Assembly (NCBI GenBank): GCA_030248195.1
Contig: JASAND010027672.1
Span: forward strand, 62,001 to 126,000
Direction: 5' to 3'
From: Trissonchulus latispiculum
Taxonomy: Eukaryota > Nematoda > Enoplea > Enoplida > Ironidae
Length of the DNA stretch: 64,000 nucleotides
Shown here piece by piece: positions 1-10,308 of the stretch. A model generated the notes under the pieces. It did no database searches, was not told the DNA's origin, and saw only the letters and a list, made by a program, of their open reading frames with translations. Position numbers and translations under genes: made by a program. How positions within the stretch are numbered: position 1 is the first letter of the stretch; each line of letters starts with the position of its first letter.

Positions 1-210
1 ATAGGTAAAAGATAAAGGTGAAAAAATCATCATCCCTTCCCTGGTTCATCAGGTACAAGGCACAAGGACACGCTTAAGGGACACATTGTCCTTTATGGTA
101 GCTATCTTGAAATGCTTTCCAGATGTAGATAAAGAAAACAATTTCGCTTTCTACATTTTTTGTCAGACTTCTAGGGTTAAAAGCGCACTAATTGCGACTG
201 ACCTCCATTC

Positions 211-212
<2 letters not shown>

Positions 213-250
<38 letters not shown>

Positions 251-259
251 CGCGCGCGC
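213..259. repeat. CA dinucleotide microsatellite running into CG repeats
   Basis: A run of CA units is followed directly by CG units. It lies in the intron upstream of the first visible DDX47 exon, so it is not coding. Its length is likely to vary between individuals. Confidence 0.95.
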
Positions 260-324
260 AACACTGAGTACGAATTGTTATACTGTATGTTGGTGGGTGT
301 GGACCTTTTCCGCTGTTCTTCTAG

Positions 325-1056
325 ATACGATGTGGAACTGTATCAGCGTATAGAGTATCTGATTGGGAAGAAGCTGCCGCTCTATCCCACCCAGGAAAAG
401 GAGGTGATGATTCTGATGGAAAGAGTGGCTGAGGCGCAACGGATCGCCAAAACGGTACACACTGACTGGAACCTACGGGTGTTGTGCCTGTGTTATCGAT
501 TACATACTCCTTTAGATAGATCTAAGACTGGCAGGCAGTAGTTTTTTGTGCTTACTTGTAGATGCTTTAGTTTTTGGTTTTGCAAGTTTGCTGATATTTT
601 GAATTTTTTGGGCCAAAAAATGGTTGGTGGTTATGTTCAGGTGTGGGGTGAAACCATTTTCGGATTTTTCGGCTTCAGCTCAAATAATCTCCCCCCCCCC
701 AGAATCGAAACACTGTGGATGGGGGGGGTGGACCCCCCCCCCCCCTTTTGCGAGAAGTAATCTGGGAAAGTAGTACACTACTGGTGGAAGATTGTAAATT
801 TTCCGGTTCCTGAAAATTTTTCTTTCCAATTCCTTTTTCATTTCCTTTCCTTTCCTTTCATTTTTCGATACTTTTTGTGACATGCTGCTGGTTTTCCCTT
901 TTTCAGGAGATGAATGAACTGGCTGAGCGAAAAAAGTCGGGAAAACGGAAACGCGGTGCGGCGCCCGGAAGTGACGAGGAAACCGTGAATGATGTTGACG
1001 ATACCGGAATTCAGAAACGACTGAAACGAAACAAAATTTCCAGAAAACAGAAATAA
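325..1056 (+). CDS. DDX47: DEAD-box RNA helicase DDX47 (Rrp3-type), last two coding exons
   Basis: DDX47/Rrp3 is a nucleolar ATP-dependent RNA helicase of pre-rRNA processing. Two exons are visible: 325-454 and 907-1056. The first opens after a TTCTTCTAG acceptor and encodes YDVELYQRIEYLIGKKLP, then a PTQ..EVM.L.ERV.EAQR segment, which is the characteristic end of the helicase C domain in DDX47. The donor is ACG|GTACAC. The second exon follows a TTTTCAG acceptor, joins in phase 0 and encodes a basic, acidic-patched tail rich in Lys and Arg (AERKKSGKRKR; end KRLKRNKISRKQK), stopping at TAA 1054-1056. The family has the same kind of Lys-rich C-terminus. The ATP-binding and DEAD motifs lie upstream of the window. 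The intron (455-906) contains long C and G runs. Identification is by family recognition from memory and is strong. Confidence 0.9.
691..745. repeat. Poly-C / poly-G / poly-C runs inside the DDX47 intron
   Basis: Ten C, then eight G, then about thirteen C residues occur within 55 bases, with AGAATCGAAACACTGTGGAT between the first two. The C and G runs could pair with each other. Such runs are prone to sequencing error. Confidence 0.8.
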
Positions 1057-1203
1057 TTTATTTTTGTGGTTGATTGTTTTGTTGTGTTGTTGAGTTTATG
1101 TTTATTAAAGAATGTGTTGCCGATTTTAATGCTGATGTGTAGTGTGAAGGTTAGGTTCCCTTTCTGCAGCGAGTTGGCTAGGGCTAAAGTGTTGGTCCTT
1201 TTC

Positions 1204-1209
1204 AATAAA
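1204..1209 (+). terminator. Candidate polyadenylation signal of DDX47
   Basis: AATAAA lies 148 bases after the DDX47 stop codon, in a T-rich 3' region. The distance and orientation fit a short 3' UTR. Confidence 0.55.
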
Positions 1210-1210
1210 G

Positions 1211-2001
1211 GGTAGAGTAGAGTTCTAATTAACTCAATTCTTTATATGCAGAATTTAAAAGAGGAAAACTCGAGTTTGAGTGGAGTTAAAGCGAGTTAAA
1301 AGAGTTATTTTGAACTACTGTACTCTAGCCTAGCTTCTCTTGTAAAGGCCCTTAGGCACTTGAGCACCTCTTAACGTCTTGGCAGTAACGAGAATCCAGA
1401 ATAGAAATATTTTGGGAGTTGGACCAAACCTTCGGTAGTATAGTTTGCGGATTCCAGTTTAGCATAGTTTGATGAGTCCGGATTTGGTGAAGGGCTTGTT
1501 CAGGGTTATTCCAGTTCACCGCTCGGCAGCATGGTTTGAGGAGTCCAGATGCATCAGTGTTATTTCAGCACAACCGTGTTTTGGAGAATTTGGGAACTTA
1601 ATTGCGCCTTTGACCAAACGGATGTCAGGCAACACCTGTGGGATTTTTATTTGATGGACTCAATGTCCAAAGTACCCTCTCCCAGTTAAAAATTTCTTTC
1701 TGTGCTTGGACAGTCTTTTAAATTGAATAAAATGAAACATTTTAAAAATAATTGAAATTATTTCAATTATTATCAGAAGCCGCTTCTCATTCTTGAGAAA
1801 GCCAATCACTGAGAAAGGCACCCTTGAAAAAACATCCAAAGCCGGACTTCACCCAAACCAACTTGACCGCTGGACGGCGTGGGTAAAATCAGTAGTCAAA
1901 TCTTTTATCAGAATGATCAGAGATAGCTAGAGTAGCAGTGAGGGCCATCTCTTCAGAATTCTACTGTTGTCAGACGTGGGAGTATGCGTTTCTCCGTCTA
2001 C
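1211..2001. other. Intergenic sequence without recognisable genes
   Basis: I see no conserved coding exon here. Short partial echoes occur (GAGTCCGGAT near 1475 and GAGTCCAGAT near 1540), but no clear element boundaries. Confidence 0.5.
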
Positions 2002-3482
2002 TTTCATCAGTCAGAATCGTATTAGTCAGAATTTCATTAGTCAGAATTTCCTTAGTTAGAATTTCATTAGTCAGGGCCCCGTTGCATAAAAGTAAGGAGT
2101 AATTACTCCTGAATTGTCATTAGTATTATGTCAGCAGTGTCACGAGTCGTGACATTTGCGTTGCATAAAATACTAATGACACTATTACTCTTTACTTGTA
2201 ATTATTCACGGTTTTCTTACAATTTACTAATGGCTTTTCAGGAGCATTTTTCACTAGTTCTAAGGCAGAAACTGAGGAGTAAAAATTTTGAAGTAAATAA
2301 CATCATTTATTTGGACTATTTTTAATTCATTTCGACTGTGAATGTTTGTGTGAATGCATAGCTACTTGTATGTAAACTATAAACAAATTTCGATGATTAC
2401 CAAAAACCGTCAATTAGAAAAAACAATAGAAAATATGGAGAAATTAGGGCCCACAAAGTAATGAAATAACGTTATGATGAGAAAATCCAAAATTACATCT
2501 TAAAACTCAAAGAAACTTAATATTTCCAACATTCACGGTAAAAATTGACCCGTAGACATGAATGCTATATTCTGCAGTAAAATAGTCAGACTAATAACGT
2601 TTATGCAACACTGCTATCTTTCATTAGTAAAATTCAGGGGTGAATTTACTGCTGACACTGATGACTTTTCAGACTAATAACACCTGACTTTTATGCAACG
2701 GTTACTTGTGACATTTCATTAGTAATTACTCCTGACTCAGGAGTAATAGTATTTTATGCAACGGGGCCCACTGAATTTAAATTTTGAAAAATATAAGTTG
2801 AACTTTCATTTGTCAGAATTTCATAAGTCATAATTTCATTAGTCAGAATTTCATTAGTCAGAATTTTATTTTTCTTGTTTCTTCAAAATTTTGCACGTTG
2901 CTGCACAGTCTTAGGACCTTTCCCGATAAAGTAGGGGAGAGTAGTTTTAGAGCAGAGCTAAAATCAACTCTTTTGTAGCTCTTAACAAAGACTCAAAAAG
3001 ACCATTGATGATTTGCGCCATACCAAGAGTACATAATCCAACAATTACGTACCTACTCTTGGCCATTCTGATTTTTTAGAATTCAAACGAAACAGCCTAT
3101 CGTCATTTCCTGTCTGTAAAATGTAAGTAGGTGTATGCGGAACCAATCCAGTTGTTGGGGAACCCTTTTGAAAAGAAAGTTTTGCTCGTTGCTGGTGGTA
3201 GAGCCAAAACACATTTGTGTCGACTAGAAATCATTTTATGAAATTATCATCAAGATCAGCTATCTTGTCACACATTGCGCCAGGAAGAACTGTGCTTTTC
3301 TGCAAAATTCTGACAAACTAAATTCTGACTAATGAAATTCTGAATGAAATTCTGACTTACGAAATTCTGACAAATGAAAGTTCAACTTATATTATTTCAA
3401 CAACCTAAATTCTGATTAATGAAAGTTTGAAAAGTTAGTTTCTGACTAATGAAATTCTGACATATGAAATTCTGACTACTGA
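2002..3482. mobile_element. Fold-back element with minisatellite arms (TTCATTAGTCAGAA)
   Basis: The left arm contains tandem, slightly degenerate copies of TTTCATTAGTCAGAA at 2002-2073 and 2802-2868. The right arm contains the reverse complement (AAATTCTGACTAATG) at about 3303-3482. The arms also share an extended inverted match: 2789-2822 against 3361-3395. The left arm is split by a second TIR element at 2074-2769. No transposase is seen, so this is a non-autonomous or decayed fold-back. Confidence 0.65.
2074..2769. mobile_element. Short TIR element, GGGCCCCGTTGCATAAAA termini, nested in the fold-back
   Basis: The left end reads GGGCCCCGTTGCATAAAA and the right end is its inverted copy, TTTTATGCAACGGGGCCC. 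Further inside, the motif TAATTACTCCTGA is also inverted (about 2098 and 2730). With the adjoining bases the ends read CAGGG and CAGTGGG, which resembles hAT-type termini; that assignment is inference. I see no clear 8-bp target duplication, because the flanks are themselves minisatellite. It has no coding capacity. Confidence 0.7.
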
Positions 3483-3516
3483 AGATAAACCTGAACATCA
3501 CCCGGATACATACAAC

Positions 3517-3545
3517 CAAGAATACATAATAACTATGAGTGTGGG
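3517..3545 (+). repeat. Degenerate solo terminus of the CAAGAG TIR family
   Basis: CAAGAATACATAATAACTATGAGTG matches the family's left end with a few changes. No partner end is visible nearby. Confidence 0.5.
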
Positions 3546-5218
3546 AGATCTGATCTACCGCGCTATTTAGTGGCTGTTTCATTACCAGATAAGTTTTCGA
3601 AGGATAAATTTGTTGGGCACCTTACCTGTCAGGATTAAAAAGCTGAATTAACGTAGACGACAGCTACTCCCTAACTTGACACAGTTTAAAGACTTCAAGC
3701 ACAAAATATTTGTGATTATCTATTTAATGTTTTCACATTGCACTTCAGTTTCACTTTGAATTAACTAAGACAACGTGTAGTTTAAATGGAAATCGTCAAG
3801 AGTATGGATGGTGTGACATTGTGTAAATTAGATATTGATTATTTCGAAATCATGGCTGTGTATTCGCTTTGGATTCTAGTGAAAACTACGGATACATTAG
3901 ACTCAGGCAGAGCAAGGAACAATTATTATAGAGATACTATAGCATTATTCTACAAGAAATACTCAGGCTGGACAAGCTGCCCAGAGCGCATAGGACACGC
4001 TAAGTTTCCGTTAATGTGTTAATTTTGTCTAAACACCTGCAATTTATAAGGGGAATTTCGTACAATGTTCAGCAATAGCGTAAACCGGTTGTAGAAATGG
4101 AAATTGGCCAGGAACGCCTACTCCAAGTTGACTAATCTTGTTTTTATTCCTGCTGGAGCAGGAATGTATAAAATGGAAACTTATATGTTTAGTGCAGTGT
4201 GAGTCATTTCTCTATTTAGAAGCCCTATCTTCAACACAGGGCTAGCTTAGGTCAGATTTTTTGCATTTGGATTATGCAAATTAGGTTTAGAATCTATTTA
4301 AGGAGCAGAACTGAGAGCCGTTGCGCAGTCTTCGACTGTCAGCAACCTAAACGGTTGCAGATTTTTGAGCACCAGTGTAGCTTGCGAGCTACACATCGGT
4401 GCATTAGGTAGGTACTAGCTTGCGCTGGACATCACAAGTTCAGGAAGGCTTGGCAAGCATAAGTATGATCTTTCTGATTTGGGAAGGCAAGTGAAATTGT
4501 AAACAAAACCTGGAGCTTCCTACAAAAACAAGTTTGCATTTGAATAAAGAAAAGGTCTATAAAGGAATACTGCCCCATCTTGGGGCCTACTTGTTAATGT
4601 TACTTAGTGTTGTTTACATTGTTTAGAGCAAACGAATCATTAAACTTTAACTAGACAGGGAGTTTTACGGTTTGCACATGAGATGCTTTTGACACCAAAG
4701 CTGATCGGAAAGCATCATTGAGAATGATGTTTCCTGCAATGTTGTCAGCAGATAATCATAAATGTAAGCTTGAATAGTGCAGCTGAACATATATACATTT
4801 CTCTCAGATCAAAATTAAAAGCAGCAATGAAATGACTGATACTATCACTTTCAAATTTAGATCAACAAGTGGACTTTCCTTCTTTCCTATCTTTAGACTC
4901 GGCTCTAACCCTTCGACCCTTGCTTCTGCAGCCCTTTTTTGTCCCCAGGTTCTTCCGAGTAGGCCTACCTAGGTTTCAGCCATCTTAGTCACTTGAGGTA
5001 TGCGGGGGGGGCAAACTGTGTTGCTGACATTCAACGTCGTTTGCCTTGGGTGTGACTGCGGCCGCTGGCCAATATGTAACCGTACACCGTCTTGGCTTGG
5101 GGATCACATTTTCTATCCGTGGTCTTCGCTTCTCCGCTTCTTGTCCACTTTCAAAGGACTGCGGAGAGCAACACCATATAGGCCTCATGTAGTGCCTTGG
5201 TGGTGATTGAGTCCGTAG
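3546..5218. other. Stretch with no supported gene
   Basis: A 78-codon open frame at 3786-4022 starts with ATG but matches nothing I recognise and has no convincing splice context. An ATGCAAATTAGG octamer-type motif near 4275 recurs in other parts of the window. A bidirectionally open stretch at 4985-5245 is probably chance. Confidence 0.4.
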
Positions 5219-5546
5219 CAAAAAAACTAAGAGTGTTACATACAAGTATTACACTTATATAGTTATTAGGCTGGGGACATGATCTGCACGATGACCCCCC
5301 CCTTCACAAATTGGACCCCAGTGACCCTCCTCACAAATTATAGTTTTCAGTACACTCATTCGCCTGTGTGTTTATTTGTTGAAACCAAAAACGTTCTATC
5401 AGCAGCTGGTCACTTTTGAGCTTCAACACTACAAGAAGTGAGAACTATAATTTGTGGGGGGTCAGCGGTTATCGTGCAGATCATGTCCCCACCCTGATAA
5501 CTAAAAGTGTGATGCTTGCCACACTTTTAGTTATTATGTACTCTTG
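5219..5546. mobile_element. CAAGAG-family TIR element (degenerate left end)
   Basis: The right end reads GTTATTATGTACTCTTG, the inverted form of the family terminus. The left end has lost its first bases but keeps AACTAAGAGTGT. Just inside the termini the inverted pair GGGGACATGATCTGCACGAT and ATCGTGCAGATCATGTCCCC is very well preserved, followed by C-rich or G-rich runs. There is no ORF. Confidence 0.8.
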
Positions 5547-6166
5547 ATACAACTCGTAAGTCAAGCATTCTACCTCAAAATAATCGTCCTATTTTTCGCC
5601 ATATTTTACAAATTCACCGTATATTTATTGGCCAAACTTGAAACATTGGTATTCTTTTTTGGAAAAGCTTATTATTGCTCATTAATATTTTTTCATAAAT
5701 TAATCTAAAAGACCTAGGTCCGTACAGCTCTGCCGTCTGTATTGTGAAGTCTGGTTTGATAGAGATCGCTTGTACTACGAATATACTTTACTTAATATAA
5801 ACTTTAGGGACCGTCACGACATGTGGCACATTCTGTTGTATTCATGTTGTTGGGTAGGCTGCCCTGCACAGGTTAGACAAATGGCGGGCAATCAATACAA
5901 AAAGTAGGGCAATCAATACCAAACCGGTTCAAGCAGTTTAGTTTTTAGCTGCCAGACCAATGAAAATTGAGAAAAAATTTAGATGCTGGTCTCAGAATCG
6001 CTAGTTCACTGTCAGCTTACAGCATTGAATACATTCCATCTAATTACTGTTATAACTTAAACTCATGTGATGGAAAACAATAAAGTCTGCTGCTGAGTGA
6101 TTTGCATTCCTATTTCCTGATGACCTGCATACAACTGCATACTGCAATGGTGTTATTCATCAGCCG

Positions 6167-6598
6167 ATTAGTTTCGTTTTCAGTTTTAGTCGGCGGTAAA
6201 ACATATTTTCAGTTTTTCAGTCGGAAACACAGAATAATTTCAGTTTTAGTTTTGGTTTCAGGCAGAGTTTCAGTTTCAATTCATTCAAAGAAATGCCAGC
6301 CATTTATTGCTCTCATAAATAACAAAGTATAGAATCGCAGAATTTTAACAAAACAGAGAATTATAAAACCTTAACATCAAATTTTGAGACAATTTTTTTT
6401 TCAAATTCATTCAAAATTCAAATTCAAAAATTTTTCAAATTTTTTCAAAAGGCAGAATGTAGTTTCAGTCAGAGTTTCAGTTCTAGTTCGAATCTAGTTT
6501 CAGTCCAACTCAAAGCAGTTTCAGCCGACGACCTAATTTCAGTTTCAGTTAGGGGTCTCCTCCCAAAATAGTTTAGGTTTCAGTTTCAGTTTCAGTGC
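6167..6598. repeat. Degenerate CAGTTT hexamer array
   Basis: Repeated TTTCAGTTTCAGTTTTAG-like units occur in two clusters (6174-6280 and 6459-6598), separated by AT-rich sequence. The reverse-complement array lies at 26457-26800. An open frame through it is a by-product of the repeat. Confidence 0.75.
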
Positions 6599-7034
6599 CG
6601 AACATCAGTAAATAGCACAACCTTTCTACAAACTAGTAAACAAACTTTCTCGGTTCCTATAAGTTTGGTTCCGGTTAGCTCTGATCCGCGTTGTTGATGA
6701 CTGGAAAAGATTGGAATCTCATGCCATCCAAAAATACAAGATTGGGATTATTGAGTATTTAACAGAAAATAAGGTTATTCACGCATGTTACTGGAAATTT
6801 ATTTTATGTGTGCATACTGTAAATAATAATAAATTAAATAATAAATAAATAATTAAAGCTCGCTATGCCGTATGGGCTGGGCTTCATCAAATGTGCAGTA
6901 TGCAGGAACACACGAGATACAAATTCGAGCATGGGAGGGGACAGATACTTCTCAAGCTGAAACAAATCTGATTTGTGGTGAGTCAAAGCTGTTGACTTCG
7001 GGCTTAAAGTTAGAATATTTTCAGTTCATGTGAT

Positions 7035-7417
7035 CAAGAGTACATAATACATAAGAGTATGACAGCAGTCATACTCTATGTATTATAAACGTGACACATC
7101 CTCTGCACGCTAACGGCTGACCCCCCGCAAATTAGACCCTTCACTTCAAAACATTTTAGCTGCTATGAGTGTGTTCTAAAGCTCGAAACAGACACAAAAC
7201 TCGCGCACGTAGTGCTTGTGTTTTCGAGCATTAGCACACAAGCATAAAGCGAGTGAGCGTACCCCCTTTTCGACTGGGTACTAATTTGCGGGGGGGGGGG
7301 TCACTGGGGTCCAATTTGCGGGGGGGGGGGTCAGCCGTTAGCGTGCAGAGGATGTGCAAGCTGATAATACATAGAGTATGCCAGCTGTCATACTCTTATG
7401 TATTATGTACTGTCCTG
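7035..7417. mobile_element. Complete CAAGAG-family TIR element with 7-bp target duplication
   Basis: The left end CAAGAGTACATAATACATAA is inverted at the right end. Both ends also fold back on themselves (ATACATAAGAGTATGAC facing GTCATACTCTATGTAT). The flanks ATGTGAT (7028-7034) and ATGTGAT (7418-7424) look like a 7-bp target duplication. Subterminal inverted copies of CATCCTCTGCACGCTAACGG precede C or G runs. There is no coding capacity; it is a MITE-like derivative. Confidence 0.85.
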
Positions 7418-7562
7418 ATGTGATTTGTTTTTAAATGAAAGAGGACAGTTTTGCAAATCTGCCCACTGAAACTATTCAAGAATCGTTAAAAAAGACAAAT
7501 TTAACTTGTTGTAATTTTGTCTATTCGCTAAATGTAGTTTTGTCCCTCAACTCGACTCAGGC

Positions 7563-7563
7563 A

Positions 7564-7625
<62 letters not shown>

Positions 7626-7653
7626 AAACACAAAAAAAAAAAAAAAAAACAAA
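7563..7653 (+). repeat. Long poly-A tract preceded by AATAAA
   Basis: AATAAA at 7563 runs straight into roughly 60 A residues, then a C-interrupted second A run. This arrangement looks like the 3' end of a retroposed transcript. Upstream 7425-7562 contains nothing I recognise as a source gene. The ORFs on either strand are homopolymer artefacts. Confidence 0.6.
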
Positions 7654-7659
7654 AAATGT

Positions 7660-9040
7660 CAGTTTCCTAATTGAGGTACTATAATTTATGGAGGTGCCCA
7701 TCCATAGAGTATGTGTATCTATTGTTGCATAGACTAGGATTTCTTGCAAAATTGCAGCAATGTTAAGTGTCAAGTTTAACGGTGTAAATTTTATAGCTCT
7801 GCAGATTACCCAGACCATTTGAGGTATCCGTTGTATGAGAAAATTGGTAGTTTTTTTAGCCATACATGTTATTTCGTGTTTTTTAAATCAGAGTTTAGCT
7901 TGTGTTTTCGAAATATCACGCAATTTTTATTGTTATTTTCGTAAATCCAGCTGAGATTTTTCCAAGTAATGCTCTTAAACATTTCTTGTGTTTTGTACTT
8001 ATGTGATTAGTTTCCAGCTGGAAGCAGCCAAAAAAGAATCGTATTTATGGCGTGCGTCATAAGTAAACTTAACTATTTGCGGTAGATTTTGCCCCCAACC
8101 ATAAACAGAGTAAACAAAACAAAAAAGTACTCAATTAGTTGCCTTTAAAAAGGAAGGAAGAGTAAATTGTCATCGTTTCGGGGAATGTGGGAAGGGAACA
8201 CAGGGGACGCTCAACACACTTAGCTAAGACTTGGTGGCAGCACTGCCAATCCATGTTTCACGTGATCTGGGAGCATCCAATGAAATACTATCCTGTGCGT
8301 CATCTGGGGAGATCCTAGTTACCTGTCCCCTTCATTTTGAGAAAGCTTAAACCGAATGGAAAACTGAATTTTGAAAGTGCCATTTATAATTTACAATTTT
8401 GTTTTTGTGCGTATACTTGTGTTTGCTTCGTTTGTTTGTGGTTCTAAAAATTTTGTAATATTTTATATATGTAATTTTGTAATAATATTTTGTGGATTAA
8501 ACACTAGCATAGGGTAGACTAGGTATTAATAGTACTAGGTTTCAGAGTGCTAGGCTAGGTTTCAATAGTTCTGGAATCTCTAACTGGCTGCATACAGCAA
8601 CTGGCACAACTCTGAGTTGTGCCCTTTGCAATTGAAGTCTGGCAACTTCTGTTATCTCAGATATTCAGTGGTTTTATAGCAGAAAAGTTGCCTTGGATCG
8701 AACCACACCGACTGCCATTTTTACTAATTTTTGGCTAACTGAATGCGTCTAGTAGAAGTAAAATGAGAATTTAATTAGTTCGTTGTATTCAATTGAAACC
8801 TGGAGACCAGACATGCGCAAGGGATGGGAAGTTTGGGGGGGGAGGGTGAAACGGCGGTCGGCCGCCGAAAAATGGACTATTTGGATGACTGCACAAGAAG
8901 GAGAATACACGTGACCAAAAAACTTGATAATCCGATTAATAAAGTCAAATGTCATTATGACATGAAAGTAAACAAATAAATTTTTGTCAACGAAGAAGAA
9001 CATGATTGACAACCATCCAAAAAAAGAACATGTGGACTTA
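7660..9040. other. No supported gene; AT-rich intergenic DNA
   Basis: I see no recognisable coding exon or repeat boundary. An 87-codon minus-strand frame (8749-9012) overlaps the presumed intron or 3' region of the receptor gene and has no homology I can name. Confidence 0.4.
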
Positions 9041-9043
9041 TAC

Positions 9044-9452
9044 CATATATAAGTACAGCTTTTGGATTAAACCAAAAGTTCATCAAGCCAGACCGTGTTA
9101 TTGCGATATACCTATTGGATGTCATAAATACCAATAATATTGATCCAATAAACCATTCTGCCGCACTAACGAATCCAACATACTGATCTATTATAGTAAC
9201 ACTGGTTGCGTTTGAAAGCAATATTTTTATGCCAGGGTATGAGCCAATAGTTACCAGTTCAGCTGCATCAGAAAAACACAAGCTTGCCATTAGATAAAAT
9301 GCTGAAGTGTCAAATTCCTTTCTCAGGAGTAGAATCGATCCAACAGCAAAATTCAGAATGACAAATGGTGTACTAATACCAAGGTAAATAATCGCCGCCA
9401 GTGCTCGCGACATGTTGGACCACGTGTTCGCTAAGGAGCAGGCGAACAACAA
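9044..9452 (-). CDS. Serpentine (7TM) chemoreceptor-like exon, N-terminal half
   Basis: Minus-strand frame from ATG at 9452. It encodes a short N-terminus and three hydrophobic segments compatible with TM1 (about residues 17-43, IIYLGISTPFVILNFAVGSI), TM2 (about 50-77, FYLMASLCFSDAAEL) and TM3 (about 95-115, EWFIGSILLVFMTSNRYIAI). The NRY after TM3 matches the DRY-like position of class-A receptors. N-rich TM1, SFYL..L.F.D TM2 and NRYIAI are typical of nematode Srx/Srt-like receptors. A good donor (G|GTATAAGT) follows WFNPKAVLIYG, so I end the exon at 9044; the open frame runs on to 8955 without making a TM4. Exons for TM4-TM7 were not found, so the gene may be truncated. Expected at the plasma membrane of sensory cells. 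Family assignment is by pattern only. Confidence 0.5.
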
Positions 9453-10308
9453 AACAAAGTGCTGAACACGTGAAGTCCACTGAGAATTAATAGCGGCGTT
9501 ATACTATCGAGAGTATTTAAGAAAAACTTTGGATCAGGTTTTCTGTTATACGACACATACTAACTGTTGGACCTGGACTCTAAAATGTGTACTTAGTTAT
9601 CCCTCCTCATATGCTATCCACTGCCAGGCAAAGTCTGAGCGGCGAACTTTGCCAAAGGCGGAAAGTTTTCCCATGCGAGCCAATTAAATAGGAAATCTTT
9701 CAAACTGATGAAAAATGGTCATAAAAACATCGATCAGGTGACGATAAAAACAGCACTATTAATGGAACACAGAAATTCAACCAATGATCAAAAAGTTATG
9801 CAAACAAATATCCACAGAACATAATCTTCGACACATAATTTCAAAATCTTTAACAATTTTTAAAATAGACAAATGAAAAACATCAGGGAACCAGGTACCG
9901 GTTACCGGGAACCTAAGACTTGGACGGCAGTCCATGGTTTTTTGGTACGAAGCTTGTGCTTTCGCCGTTTTACAACGATAATGTAAACCAAAAATTTCTA
10001 AAGCAATTTAACAGAAAACGCGACTAGAAGCTTTTAAAAACTGTAACAGAAAATGAAGCAGAGTAGTAAACTTTTTGAAATAAATGCATATAATGGTGAA
10101 CGCGCCGAAGGTGCGAAAAATTGAAGGGAAATCTACATGAAAACGTACTGAAGGCATAAACTTTCTGCAAGAAATACAGCGAAAAACTTACCAAAGGTAT
10201 CACAAATTTCCAGATAAACGCCAAAGAGCAGGCGTATCAAAATTTTTGATATGAAAGTAATGGAGAACGCGCTGCACGCGCAAAACTTGCAAATTTCAAA
10301 CGTTTTGT
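9453..10308. other. No supported gene between receptor exon and palindrome
   Basis: AT-rich sequence without a convincing exon, promoter or repeat boundary. Only short, low-information open frames occur. Confidence 0.4.

Noticed and set aside
3786..4022. 78-codon ATG frame as a gene
   Set aside because: No recognisable domain, no second copy and no splice or promoter evidence; a frame of this length is expected by chance in 64 kb.
7528..7863. Poly-phenylalanine and poly-lysine proteins
   Set aside because: Translation of a homopolymer tract.
8680..8735. tRNA gene suggested by a GGTTCGATCC B-box on the minus strand
   Set aside because: The flanking bases do not form a T-stem or acceptor stem, and no A-box is placed correctly.
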